NCBI RefSeq assembly: GCF_964019385.1
Contig: NC_088644.1
Coordinates: 22,595,866 to 22,659,865 of the forward strand
DNA: 64,000 bases
From: Sycon ciliatum
Taxonomy: Eukaryota > Porifera > Calcarea > Leucosolenida > Sycettidae
Direction of reading: 5' to 3'
Numbering within the stretch: the first letter of the stretch is position 1; each line of letters starts with the position of its first letter. A program made the position numbers and the translations under genes. Below the pieces are notes generated by a model, which saw only the letters and a list, made by a program, of their open reading frames with translations, did not search any database and was not told the DNA's origin. Positions 1-13,700 of the stretch are shown piece by piece.

Positions 1-545
<545 letters not shown>

Positions 546-1645
546 AAACATTCCAATACCGCAGACATAACTACTCGCAACACTTACTCCAGATATTGTA
601 TACAGTTTACCAGCAAAGTATAAACGAAACGCAACACGCAATATAAAATACCCATGCAAATATGGTCGATGGCAAAACACTCTAGCATCAGCAGCAGCAT
701 CAGCAGCAGCATCAGCAGCAGTGGCAAGGGTACGGAGTTACCAGTACCTTGTTCTCAGCACCATCCTCCGAAAAGGCATGCCTGTGATTGTTGCGTCTGG
801 GCTTATCTGCACAGGACAAATACAGAGAGAAAAAACAGGAACAGATCATCGTGAGAATGTGCTTTCCATGTCCCGTCACAGGTCCTGGAAGACGCACATA
901 ACGTTGCAGAACGTTGGCAATGGGATGCCGTGTACTTGCTATGTTTGCGTGCCCTTACAGCACACAGGCAGCCACCGATTCTCAAAGAACTGTGGACAAG
1001 CTGCAGTGGGATATTCATGTTGGGCGAGTTTTTCTTCTTCCAAGGATGGTTCAGTTGTGAGAACCTTTTTTCCTGAATACATGTATACCACTCAATACCA
1101 GTTACCAGTGATCTGGGTCAGGTGTGGTTTAGCTTGCTTGTTTCTGCCATGTGACATTCTCAGATGCTTACTCCGTTTTCTGGGGCGTGGGAGGTCTTAC
1201 GATTGCACAGCCATCCCAACAAGCAACACTAAGATACATTATTGGTTCGCTGTACAGAAGATCAAGAGTGGCAACCGTGCACCGGGAGTTACATTGGCTG
1301 CATGCAGGGTGGGCACTGATTTCAGGTCATCGAATCGAAAGGGCATCGTACTTCTTTACACTACGTGTGCTTATGTGTTGCATTGGGGCAACGCCAGTCG
1401 ATAACCAGCTGATGGCCAGTCAACAGGGCTGGCTTTACCACCGGACCCAACAAGCCCACCTCTGTCTCTGTCTCTGTATCTCTCTCTCTACTTCAATTCA
1501 ACCTGGGTTCAAGCCGAGTGTACTGCAGTAAAATGGTGGTGATGGGGCTATATAGCAACAAGGCACATACCATGGTCTCTGTGAAGGTGACAGTAAAATG
1601 ATATTCAGACGGAATTTTTTTCTAATCCGTATATTTTCAATCCCG
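546..1645. other. no gene recognised; possible intron of the PHD gene
   Basis: A short (CAGCAGCAT)n run lies at about 684-721. I looked on the minus strand for the next exon of the PHD-finger gene, which should continue here, and found none that I can support. The open frames present show no recognisable domain. Confidence 0.4.
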
Positions 1646-1648
1646 TAA

Positions 1649-1898
1649 GGGGCCTTCCGTAAATACCGATATTTATTTAGAAACGAAAACTAGTCCTTTC
1701 TCTTCAACCCCCCTCCCTGAGAAACGAACACATACACATGGTACATAGTATCGATATTTTTGGTCTTTTTTCTGGACATGCTCACGCATGCCAAATGTAC
1801 ATCGATATTTTTTGAGAAACGAACAGGCGCTAAACCCCCTCCCCCCTAAACGACTAGTTTTCGTTTCTAAATAAATATCTATATTTACGGATGGCCCC
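1649..1898. mobile_element. Harbinger-like MITE, family A copy 1
   Basis: A 250-bp element with terminal inverted repeats starting GGGGCC(T/A)TCCGTAAATA and direct TAA duplications at 1646-1648 and 1899-1901. A second copy at 28988-29644 has the same ends and the same TAA flanks. A 3-bp TWA target and GG termini fit PIF/Harbinger. No transposase is present. Confidence 0.8.
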
Positions 1899-2297
1899 TA
1901 AGTATAAAAGAGGAAAGAATCATCGCTCATTGCCTCGCCGCTTGATGACAGGTGCATGATTGGTGGAAATTGCTCCTCATACAAGTACTTCTTTGCCTGC
2001 GTAGCCGAGATCTGGCCCAAGAGGGACCCTATCAATCATTGCTGGGCCATCAGTCTGCAGTGCAAACAAAGTGCTACGCTGTGTGAAGCTTGGCATAAAT
2101 GCCTGCATGTCTGGTCACACTTTGAATGAAAAGGAACCCAATCACCGGTGTACCGCTGAGTAGAGTGACTCGAAACAACAAATTAATTCAGGGTGGCCAA
2201 ATAGGGCTTGAAAGTGATGACGTCAAAAACGGCCAGGGAGTAGTAAGTTGACATCAAATTTCTATTTTGGATCCACTAAGGTGTGACTTTGCTATTA

Positions 2298-2721
2298 GGG
2301 AGGTTTCGCTCTACGGAATTACGTATGAAAATAACGTATGAACTGCACGGAATTTTCATACGTAAAAATCAGAGCTGTTGGGTTTCGCTCTACGTGATTT
2401 CTCCATGACTGCTAAACATGCGTTGTTGCTTTGGAGACGCGTTGGCTGCATGCGCCCACCGCATGCACCATGAACCGAAACCGCGTTTTCCATTATATTT
2501 TGCACGTGGTGTACGGTGTGTGTACCTTGTGTTTCGCGCGGCTTGAATGTTGCCATGGACAAATGCGGAAAATATTTCAAAAAGTCCTACGGAGGATCCA
2601 ACGTAGGAAAGAGCTTTCCTACGGAAATCCGTAGAGAGATTTACGTATGAAAGTTGCCCTCGCTCCCCGGCGCGTACGACATACGGATTTTCATACGTAA
2701 TTACGTAGAGCGAAACCTCCC
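2298..2721. mobile_element. MITE with GGGAGGTTTCG ends, TA target
   Basis: Inverted ends GGGAGGTTTCGCTCTACG are flanked by TA on both sides (2296-2297, 2722-2723). The interior is rich in 'acgtatga' words in both orientations. Related ends (G-rich, AGGTT/GAGTTTC, TA-flanked) occur at 50263-50514 and 55820-56227, suggesting one superfamily. Confidence 0.75.
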
Positions 2722-2978
2722 TATTGCCTCAGTATGTGGGTGCATAGCAACCCACTCATGCCGTATGCATGTGTGACTTTTACTTCGCCACCAGGTGTCA
2801 CCCTGCCCCTATTAGCCAAATCAGTCAGTTTCACTGGCTACATCACTTTGCTGTGAGTAAGACCGCTTGAAATGTGCTTGGATCCATACAAAAACTGGAT
2901 CCAAGTGGATCCAGTTTTTGAATTTTTGAAATTGTTGCTATGCTGTGACGTAGACCTTTCAAGCCCTATTGTGTTTAA

Positions 2979-3828
2979 AGGGGAAGATAAGGCAAAAATT
3001 AAAATTTCACCAGTTGTAGTCTTCGGGGTGCTGAGTCGAATGGTCGTGGTCCGAGGAAGCTGAGACACTCCCTTCCTACTTGAATCCCAATCGAACTCGC
3101 GCACTTCCACCGAAACTGGGTGACTGCGCCCTACTAGATGGGGATTTGTATGCAAAATGTCACTAAAAGCGCCATTTCGTTCTTATAAAAGCACGGATGA
3201 CCGCGATTGGCCCATATGTTGTAGTCTTTTGGACGCTGAGTCGATTGGTTTTGGTCCGAAAAGGCTGCAATGCAGCGTTCCTCCTTTATTCCCAATCGAA
3301 CATGGTTGAACAAGCGGTCACGTGCTCCTGCGTACACCAGTCACCTGGTCACTGTGCCTGCAGGGTACAACTTACTAGCCTGTTTGACCTTTTTTGGGTG
3401 CAGTCCTGTCACTCGAGTTGAACCTTGGTGTGAAAGTTGTCGCCTGCTGGCGTGGTGACCAGGTGATTTGGGCACCCAGGAGCACGTGACCGCTTGTTCA
3501 ACCATGTTCGATTGGGAATAAAGGAGGAACGCTGCATCGCAGCCTTTTCGGACCAAAACCAGTCGACTCAGCGTCCAAAAGAGTACAACATATGGGCCAA
3601 TCGCGGTCATCCGTGCTTTTATAAGAACGAAATGGCGCTTTTAGTGACATGTTTCATACAAATCCCCATCTAGTAGGGCGCAGTCACCCAGTTTCGGTGG
3701 AAGTGCGCGAGTTCGATTGGGATTCAAGTAGGTAGGGAGCGTCTCAGCTTCATCGGACCACGACCATTCGACTCAGCACCCCGAAGACTACAACTGGTGA
3801 AATTTTAATTTTTGCCTTAACTTCCCCT
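2979..3828. mobile_element. 850-bp foldback element, copy 1, TTAA-flanked
   Basis: Two arms of roughly 370-420 bp are near-perfect inverted copies of each other around a central unique segment (about 3350-3470). The termini read AGGGGAAG...CTTCCCCT and are flanked by TTAA at 2975-2978 and 3829-3832. A second, very similar copy lies at 57102-57950. Open frames inside are mirrored on both strands because of the palindrome and do not look coding. It lies where the intron after exon 2 of the PHD gene is expected. Confidence 0.88.
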
Positions 3829-4102
3829 TTAAATTTTCCTGTTGAACCATACTCCATAGTACTGTACTAGTATACACAGCACTGCACATAGAACACATCA
3901 TGCATATTAGTATTAGCCATGCATCGCTCCACTACCGACAGATCATCAGATCAAGCTCAGGCAGCGAAGGTTGCACCTGCAGCAGTACAATGTACGCACG
4001 TAGATCTACGTCACTTGTACATGTGGCCCTTGTGGGTGGATCAGCGGTACTGTACAGTAGTTGTGAAAAAATAATGATGAAAAAGAAAATTGTAGAACTC
4101 AC

Positions 4103-4411
4103 AGACAGTCGATCCATGGGCTTTGGTGCAGCTTGGGCAGTGAAACTTGTCAATATCATCGCCTTCGGTCTCCGAAATGGACACACAGCTGTTAGGCACG
4201 ATCGGAAAACATCAGGTTTGAAGGCGCGAACAAATTTGGCTTCAGATTATACAGAGACGAAAATTTGAACGCCTAGATCACTGCTTACTCACCTTCCATG
4301 GAACCAATCCTCGCAAACGTCACACTCTATCATAAACACGCCCTCTCGATATTTCTTCCGACAGATGCAGTAGAGCGCCTCATTGTCCTGATTAGCTGCT
4401 TTTTTCGCCAT
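4103..4411 (-). CDS. PHD-finger protein, KDM7/PHF8-like, 5' part
   Basis: Two exons are clear: 4411-4293 (ATG start, 119 nt) and 4188-4103 (86 nt), joined phase 2 with consensus GT-AG; the next donor is GTGAGT at 4102. Together they encode a complete C4HC3 PHD finger starting at residue 14: C15, C17, C30, C33, H38, C41, C57, C60. Y14, M27 and W36 sit where H3K4me3-binding PHD fingers place their aromatic cage. The signature FMIECD..C.DWFHGSCV followed by DID..HCP.C...HG is typical of PHF2/PHF8/KDM7, which bind H3K4me3 and carry a JmjC demethylase domain next. The JmjC exons are not found here, so the gene runs on leftwards, through an intron carrying the foldback and other elements, and perhaps out of the window. 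Another PHD protein cannot be excluded. Confidence 0.8.
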
Positions 4412-5164
4412 CCTCTGGAAAGAAACCTGCACCTTTTCAAATTATTCGTCTGATTTTCGTTGGCGTACAACATCAATGCAAAGGGGGTAAACTCCACAAA
4501 GAGAACAAGAAACGCGAGACTGCTACGAGAAGTGAAGATGAACAAAGCAAGTCTTCCGAATACGAGGGACAGGGCGAGGATGATCTCTGCTGAAAGACTT
4601 TAGGAGCCCTGCCTAAACCTGACTTGGCGAGCACCTATTCTCTCCGTTCAGACCGCAGCTGCCTTTTGTTACTTGGATTTGGAAGCTGGAAGGTTGAAAG
4701 ATTTGAAAATTCTAGAATGACGTAGTACACAAAATCATAATCAGTCAATCAGACTCAGAGCATGCCTGTATAATACTCGAACTCGTGCAGCTATGACAGT
4801 ATGAGTATGACAAAAATTACTTTGATTTTCAATTTTTCAACTCTTCGCTCATGTGGTGAGCTCATGAGGGCCATGTATGGGTTTTGTGCTTAGGTCTGCT
4901 TGAAGAAGCACAGGAGGATGCAGACATGTAGGACGACTGACGAGGAAGTAAAGCAACAATAAAGTACACTTCTATAGTTCGTAGATGTTGAATCTAGAAA
5001 CTGTAGATATATGTCCCACGTGAGATATCAGAAGTTCAGTCCGTAATATGACATTGTCATGGTTCCTAATTTCCACAAATTCACAGTTTCTATTACAACC
5101 AATCTTCTTGTTTCACACCTACTAGTATAGAATTATTAGGGCAGGTCGGTAATCCCTGAGCAAT
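4412..5164. promoter_or_regulatory. divergent intergenic region, PHD gene and MYND gene
   Basis: The 753 bp between two opposing start codons must hold the 5' ends of both genes if no further upstream exons exist. No TATA box or clear binding site stands out. It is inferred to be a shared promoter region. Confidence 0.4.
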
Positions 5165-8100
5165 ATGGCAGAGGACAAGTTGTTTGTCAGTGTCTCGTGT
5201 GTCATCGCTTCTTTCAATCGGCAGGATGACTCAAAGCCAGCACTGTCTCCGTTCATGATCAGTGCAATGGACTGTGATCTTTTCAAACCTGAGATCAGCA
5301 TCGATGACATGCTGTTCTATCGTCAAAATGCCAGGCTCTTCAAGGAAATGTGGGAACACCATCAGGTAGGAACTTTCCTAGCTAGACTATAAGGGCACCC
5401 TGTCAGAAGACCTTAGGCCCTAAACGGTCTGCTGGGAATGCCCAAGTAAATAATGAAATACAATACAAAAAAATACTAGTAAGCTAGAGTAATGCGTGCG
5501 GCTATATTCATACATACTATACCGGTACAGAACAACAAGGACAATCAAGGCACACTGGGTACATCCTACTGTAGATTGTACTATACCGGTACATGTATGC
5601 ACGCATCATGATGTGATGCCATATATAGTATCACATTGGTATGCACATGGTTGCACGCACACGTTCACTCGCGGACACACGCGTGCGTGCACGTGTGCAC
5701 ATTTTCAAATACAGTATAGTCACGTATGCCCGTCGCTGAAGCGCTGATAGCGAACAAGTTACATGTATGTTAAACATAGCAACTAACTTGTGTTGGGGGT
5801 TACACCACCCAACAGCATGCATCCCCCTTCCTTTTGACATATGCACTCACCACACTACATACTCCGGCATAAACTTGCCGTTGATAACCAGTAACTTACT
5901 GATCACCCAGGACAGAGCTCCCAACCAACTGAGTCTGTTTTGCGTACTGCGACTTCTGATTTTCCGTGTTTTGCTTTTGCAGTGTTTTGCGTACTGCCAA
6001 TGTGCTGCCGTGAGCATTGCTTGCATTGTGTTTTTGGCACTCACATGCTTGTCAGTGGCAGGATTTGCTAGTGCAAAACATGTGTGACTTGTACCGCATG
6101 CTTTTTTCTGTGCTACATGAAGTCGAAGCACGGCATGCCCTCGCTTTGGCACTGGGATATTTACCGCTCAGCTTGCGCTTGCCATGCTTCTACATACATA
6201 ACTGAAGCTGATCGAACCTCTTCACTTTTCCGTACCATTTTTGCTCTAATTCCGTAGTGTGGACGAAGGAATGATTTTCCGTACAAATCAGAATACCCAT
6301 TGGCAACCTCTGTAATTCTTAGGCACATACGAGTTGTGCATGACTGTGCATGTGTGTATGTGTGTGTGTGTGCGTGCGCGCGTGTGTGTGTGTGTGCGTG
6401 TGTGTGTGTGTGCACGCGGACGCGTATGTGTCTTGTTGTTTTTTTGCTTCTCAGAGAGGACTATTCTGGCTTCATTTTGCTTCTTCCTTTTTCTACCACA
6501 CCGTCATTGCGACGAGAGAACCTCCGCCGGAGTGCCTGCCTTTGCCTGAAAGAGGAGAGTCGGACTCTGTAAACCAAGTACGTGCATGTGTGTGCATGGC
6601 TTCATGATTTGTTTTTTGTTGTAAATTTTGCAATATTTTTTTCGGCCCAAATGTTCACGAGTACGCTCATACCTCGTTTATCCGGGCTGTCCAGGACCGG
6701 GTACTGCCCGCTTTGAAACGTCCCTAACTCTGAATCACATGCGTTTTGATGGGGAAAGACCAGAGGTATGGCATGGGATGTCTCGTCTACAGTAAAATCC
6801 CCTGACCCGGACGCCACCAATCCGGGCGTGTCCATCTGCCGGACACCTTTCTGACCCATCTCGAGTCACAAAAATTGGACTTTTCAACGAAAACTGCCCC
6901 AAAAACTATTGATTGACGTAAAACATGTTTACTTGCATGCAAGTACCAGTATGTTCTGAGTTACCGGCCATTCCTAGTTGCGGGCAGTGCTCTGTCCCCA
7001 CCTGGCTGGATTAGGCCTTAGGGTTGGTTCACATATCGCCGGTACACGCCGGGAGTCACCGGCGGTGGGCTTCTTGCAACCTCTCCCGGCGCATTGCGAT
7101 TGTGTGAACCAGTGCAGTCGTAACAAAATCATACGGTAAAATATCGCAAGGGACCGCCGGCAAAGTTGGACAGTGCCCAACTCTTGTGATCTGCCCCGGC
7201 GCCGATCCCGTACAATTTTGACCAAAAGTGGTTTGTGAACCATTCGCGCCGGTGATCGCCGGGAGCCAGACTTTGTCAAAATATCAAACCAATACTTGTC
7301 CTAAATTGAAGCTAGAGAGGAGGTCCGTTCGCCATTCTTGTAGTCGCGTCAAGGTGGCAAATAAGTCAGCATACCAGCCCATCCTTCTCGGATGATCTGC
7401 TTGACCATTGTGCAACTTATGAGACAAATACAATTGAAACAAATAAAAATATGATGGATACATTGGCAAGTTCTTGTGACTTCATCAACGTTTGCAAGCA
7501 TAATTTCGGCACAATCGCTTACTAGACTGCAATAAAATGTGTAGAAGTAGTTTCATGATCTCCAGTAAAAGGTAGCACCGAGTGGCCATCACCGAAAGAC
7601 TACTGAAGAAACAAAGAATTCAAGCTTCAATTGGCAAACCTGTCGTAGCATTTGAGCACATTCTGTACTACTTTGTAGTAGATTTGGTACTCGAACCGTA
7701 TGCGCAACGGATCGGGAGCTGGCTCACCGCCGATATCTTGCGATGTCTTGCGGCGCCGATTTTGCTTATGTGAACCAACCCTTAGGGGAGTTTTACTGTA
7801 TTCCCCCTAAAACTCACCCAACTGTTTCACAACATGACCATGTGTGCTTGTACTTGTGCTATGCTGTGCTCCCGGTAGCTTCTTCTTGTCTCTATTTTTT
7901 ATTTTTGCAATGAAAACAAATGTCATGCTGTTGCGAGTATGCTTACTTTCAAGTTAGCCCCCTGTTTCATCTCCCTCCCCCCCCCCCCCGACACACACTT
8001 CACACTCTACCACCACAATGACTGTATGTACTATCCCCACCCTATTCCATCATCATCCCTCCACTCCACTCCCAACCCGCACCATTGCAATGTACTAGTA

Positions 8101-10739
8101 GGTCTAGCCCTGTTCTCATGTGCACTGCATGTCTTGCTGCTGATCTTCCTTCTGTTTGCAGATAGATCTGAAGAAGATGAGAAGAGAAGCACTGGAGCGG
8201 TTCGTGTCACGCTTGATTGCGCTATTTGCTGGTAAGATGCACACCAGGCATCGCAAGGTTTTGCTTTACACATGCAACACCAGCCTGGGTAGCTTTAGTA
8301 GCATTACAGCAAAACAGCAAGACAGTGACGTTCATGGGTTCCCTTGTCGTGTACAGGCCTAGCTTGAGAGTCTGATTCCATCTGATGGAAATTGGATAGA
8401 GTTAGGGTCTTTCTATGCCTCTCCACCGTTATTGATCGGCCGGCAGCATGTTACAAGGCGGAGGACGCACTCTGCTGGAACAGTGCTCCTGACTACAGCC
8501 ATCATCGGCTGGCAGAGCCCCGGTCTTGCGACCATTTGAACTGTGTCGCCTTGTAAGGGAGCATCTCATAAGTTCGCATTTTGTTTCTGTACGTAACGCA
8601 TTTCGAAACGGGGGTAGGGGGGTAGCGCCCTTTTCGAATAGAAAAATGACTGTTCGCACATTTTCTGGAACTGTACAATCTACAGTCTGTACTACCGTGC
8701 TAGATCCCTGCAGCAAATGAGTGGTGGATATCTACCTGTGTTTGCAGATCAGCTAACCCTTGCACTGCATGCATGCAGGCTACTCAGAGGTGTCAAATGT
8801 CACACCAGCCTGATCAAACCGTGTACATGTACCTGGCCAGCGTTTACAGCAGTACAGTTGTTGTGGAGGAACTATGTTTATGTGCGTGTACATGTCATTG
8901 ATTGTACTTGTACTCAGTAAACGTGGTACTGCCATTCACGACCGCTCTAGCAAAACATTCATATCCATGTACATGTAGAGGGGACGGCTCGATACCGGGA
9001 CGTTTTGACAGCCAAATTTGTATAGACCCAAACCGATCATCAGCGTTGACTTTTCACTCGAAATATGTTTGTGGAAGGAAACTGGCATGTTGAAGTTTGC
9101 TCTGGGGCCAGAGTCAATCGAACTGAGCCACTCCTTTGTGTTGACCCATTGCCTCCAAGTTGCCCAATTTTTCGCTTCAAAAAAGTTCAAATCAGAGGTG
9201 GCTCCAAACCGGACACGTTTTAGAGTGCACGTCAAATTCACTCTGGGTCTGAAATTAGGTAATTGCTATCGCTCCACGACGGCCAGTACAGAGTAACAAT
9301 AAGCCTTGTGTGTGCTTCCATTAGTTTTGATTGGTATGCGGTGCTTTATTGGCGAGAGGCGAGCCGCTGTTTACCTGCGACAAGAAGTTGATTTTTCGAA
9401 AGTCGTAAAACTCAAGTCGCAGTGCGAAGCAACACGTCGAAAACTCACCTGCTTGATATGGTGCTTCTGGTCATCGCAGAGCCATGAAATTTTGGCTCGG
9501 AGTATAACACATCGTAGTCTCACTGTGACATATGTTTTCTAATCAAAATACCAAGAGAGAAAGTGAATATTGAGCCCGTTCCGGTTTGCAACCGGTGTCC
9601 TATTTGAAGCCGTCCCCTCTACATATACAATCATGTACATAAGTATACCATAGCATGGGGCATGCCGGACGTGTACAGTAGATAAACACAGAAAATGTGC
9701 GATAAGACTTTCGAATAGAGGGGGGAGGTAGGGGGGTAAAGTCTATTCGAAATGCGTTACGTTTGCAAAATAAATGCGAACTTATGAGATGCTCCCTAAC
9801 ATGTTGTCAACCGATCAACAAGTTGTCTATCAAGCAAGGCTGACATGTTAATGGCTGTGGTTGTTCAACTCCGATTTCTCCCGAATTTCATTCCACCCAC
9901 TACCAGTATAGATTAGTATGAGCTTGTAGTTGTTCCTCTAAATAACTACCGTGGATTGTGGTATGAAAGAAAAAGTTAGAAAACCTTCGTGACTGCCTGC
10001 CGATCACCGCCAGCACCATACCACTGTGCTTATGGTGCCATTTGCGTTTGCTGTTGCTGCTACCGCTGCTGCTCTGTGTGTGTGTGTGTGCGTGCGTGCG
10101 TGTGTGTGCGCGCGCGTTTGTGTACATGTGTGGGTGTGTGCGTTTGTGTACGTGTGTTGGTGTATGCGTGTTCATTTGTTTACGTGTGCTTTTTGCATGC
10201 ACTAGCACCGGAAAAGAATTTCAGTGAGGTACGCACACTGATGAAGGACTGCTGCACACTGCGCGAGTATGACTTCATGGTGAAGGACATCCTGCATCAC
10301 CGTTGTGAGTGCTCCTGCCCTGCCCTGCCCTCCCTATCCTTCGCTTTCCATAATATATTGCAATCGCCACGGAAAGTGGTCATTGGCTACCCCAGCCATG
10401 TATTGCTTGGAATAAAATAATAAATAATAATAAAACCAGTAGATACTAGCACAAGGCAGAACAACAGACAGTTTTTGGTGTCTGTTGTTCTGCCTTGTGT
10501 AGTACACTCTGCCCTTGTTAGGGTATTGAGCACTATTTGCAGCAAGGACTTCAGACACTTTGTCCACCAGTAGATACTAGCATAGATACTAATTCGAAGT
10601 AGCAGTACTGTACATGTTGCCGTGGGAACAATTACAATGGGCTTGCCAGACTGGTATACTAGTAGTACAATTTGTAGTACTCTGCTCTCGACCTGCCCCA
10701 CGGTTTCATGTTCTTCTTTATCTATCTTGCGCGCGTACG

Positions 10740-10774
<35 letters not shown>

Positions 10775-13700
10775 CTGTACTTGCTCGCTGCCAGAAACTG
10801 GTTACATTGTATGTTGGAAAGCAAAGGAAAGCAAAGGAAAGCTAAGGAAAGCTAAGGAACAAAAGTTACAAAAATACACATCTAAGCAGTCAAGCCGAGC
10901 CTGATAGTAACATTGCACCTGCCAACCAAACTAGCTGGCACACACGCGCACTTGCGCGCGTATACACACCACACGAACACGCGCATGTACGCACGCCCGC
11001 GTTTGCATTCACTCACACGAATATTCACTAACACACTTTTTCGGAGAGAAAAGAGCAGTACGTCGCATGTGGCCTCTAATTTCCTACTTGTAATACTTTG
11101 AAATTCTCCGTGAAGTCCAAATTTGAAATTGAACACTCTTTCTTTCTTTCTTTCTTTTTTCTCTCTCCTCTCTCTCTCTCTCCTCTCTCTCTTTACTAGA
11201 GTGTGTACTCTTTAGTTTGTATGTGTGCTATATCATGTGCTTTTGTGCAGCAAGGGATCCATTCTATCACAAGTCCACTCGGTATGTAGATTTCTTCTCA
11301 GCGATCCCGGCCCTGGGCTTTTTGAGACTCCAACTTGACACTATGATCTGCTACTCCTGTGCAAACTGGTTACGTTAAGACTCATATCATAGAGTGTGCA
11401 GCTTGCGTTTGGGGATCTGTTGCGGCCAGATTCCTGGATTACATCATGGTTGACGTACAGTGTAGATTAGCAACACAAGGCGGTACAGTGTGCTGAACTG
11501 AGCTGTCGCTATGCAGCATGCAGTAGCAGCAGCAGACCTGCTTGAATCTCGCCTCTACACCATGTATCAAGGACACTACATGTACCGGCAGGACAACAAT
11601 ATGCTCGGGAAGTTTTGCCCCAATAGCTTTCCACGCCCACTTCACACTCTGGCTTCAATTTACGGGTTGTCGCATGTGTGGAATGCCCGTTGTGCAGTGT
11701 GTGCTGCATCCAGTAACTCCCCGAACGTGGTTGGGGACACTTCTCAGCACTTGTTCATCAGTGCATGATGTCGTCTGAACTTTCTGAACTATGATTTTTA
11801 GACAAATCCCACCCTCCCGAAATCAGCTACAGGTACGTGCACTTCTCGGGATAACAGTTTCCGTTTGAACTGCGTAGTTGAGTGCCACCTCTGGGTTTTG
11901 AGTCTATCGTTGTGCATCTGCAAGTGAGCTGTGTGTGTGTGTGTGCGTGTTCTTGTGCGCGTATGCTACGTTCTGCGTTTCACAGGGATGTCTATCGTCG
12001 TCTTTATGGAGCTCCTGGCATATCCTCAGCTATAGATGTAAGCCTCACGCTGCATGCGTCTTGTAGTTGTGGGATCATGTATAGCATTAGGCGGGATTCG
12101 CGGAAGCATTTTTGCGATGCGATGCTTGATGCCGACGGCTGCGAAACCGGGAAATCCTCCAAACCCCGTCCATTGCGCAGCTCACGCAACTGTCGCAACT
12201 GGCCCATCGCAGAAGTTGAGCTTGGCTCATCTTTCGCGATGCGACATGCGATGCGATGTATGATTTTGACTTTCTTTGCAGCAAAGTTGTGCGAGAGTTC
12301 AAGAGCTGCTTGTAGATTTGTAGGAGTTGTACCCGGCTATGTGAATGCCATGGTAACCTACTTGTACTCACCTGCATTTAGCTTTGATCCATAACAGCAA
12401 GGCAATGTCGCACCGCTGACTTCTGTGAATGGTATTTCCCGAGTTTGCATCGCGCTGCGCCGTTGCAGATCACGTCGCATCACAAAAAAAACTTGAAAAA
12501 TTCTTCTGTGAATCCCACGTAACATTGACCACCCCTTTCAGGGGATCTAGGGATATCTCTCCTCTTTGGAGGGGATTGTGAGTACACAATCGCCTCAAAT
12601 GAGGGAGACGATCCAAGGGAAATTATGTGTGTTCTGTGTGTGTGTGTGTGTGTTTGTATGTATCTATGTATGTATGTGTGTGTGTGTGTGTGTGTGCGTG
12701 CGTGCGTGCATGCGTGTGGGTGCACGTCCGTGCATGTGGGTGCTTGCATGCATGCCTGGCTGCTTTTCTTCTCGTGTCTGGTACTAGGGCACGATGATGT
12801 ATCCGTACTACGCTGCGTTCGCCGGAGCCATGGTCCTGTTGCTGCGCCAATGGCTGTCGTTATCGCGCACGGACATCATCTCGCCACTTCATGGTGCATG
12901 CCTGGTACCAGGCGACATTCGCGGCATGTGCCTGGTAGCTCTGCTGCTCAATAAGGAAGCGGCACTCAAGGACGGCAGTGCAAAAGTAGAACACCTTGAA
13001 GCCATCATTTGCCAACACCTCCTCGTGGACCGCAGTCCCCCCGCCGCAGGCATTGACCTACCCGAGAACGCTGCGCAGATTAGCGCCATAGTCGAAGAAG
13101 CTCTGTCCCCGGTACCGCTCCCGACAGGTACTAGGAGCCGTCTGCCCAGGGCTGTAGCCGGTATCTGTCCGTCAACCAAGTGCCGAGTGTGCCAGGACAA
13201 GAGAACGCTGTGCACCCAAGTGGTCGGTATGCGTGCTGGCTATGACCCGTTGAAGCGCTTTGCATGTGGACTTACCCGAGCGGAGCAATTCAGCTGTGAC
13301 GGCAATTGCTACGACTTTGGGTACCGTGCAAGCCAGCTTGTAGCTTTCTTTCATGGATTTGAAACAAACTCTTTTGCTGATAACTTCATTTTCAGAACCA
13401 AGTCATTGCTAGTACAAACAAAGCCATGCAACAACTACTCTGTAGAGGTGCAGATGTGCGACTTGTTCCAGCTCCATAGACTATTACAGATCCAAGTGGC
13501 CACCTTTACGGACTGGGACGCTCTGACTGACGTCCGTCCCTACATCAAACGTGTCTGGCAGCTGACACAGGCGTTCTGCGAGCTCACGTGCGATTCGCTG
13601 TGCCTTGTTGAGGCGCAAATGGAAGCTTTCTGCCGGGCGTGTGATGAAATTAGCTTGTTGGGGTCCAAAGACAGACTCGAAGGGCCTGACGAGTACTCTA

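Noticed and set aside
2233-2260. Sixth mini-hAT copy (CAGGGAGTAGTAAG)
   Set aside because: Only one arm is present and no matching 8-bp flank was found; noted as a possible relic.
3197-3610. Paired open frames on both strands (MTAIGPYVV...) repeated near 57500
   Set aside because: They are mirror images produced by the foldback arms; no domain and no codon pattern suggests coding.
10451-10498. MicroRNA precursor
   Set aside because: The stem is only about 22 bp with an 8-nt loop, too short for a usual animal pre-miRNA.
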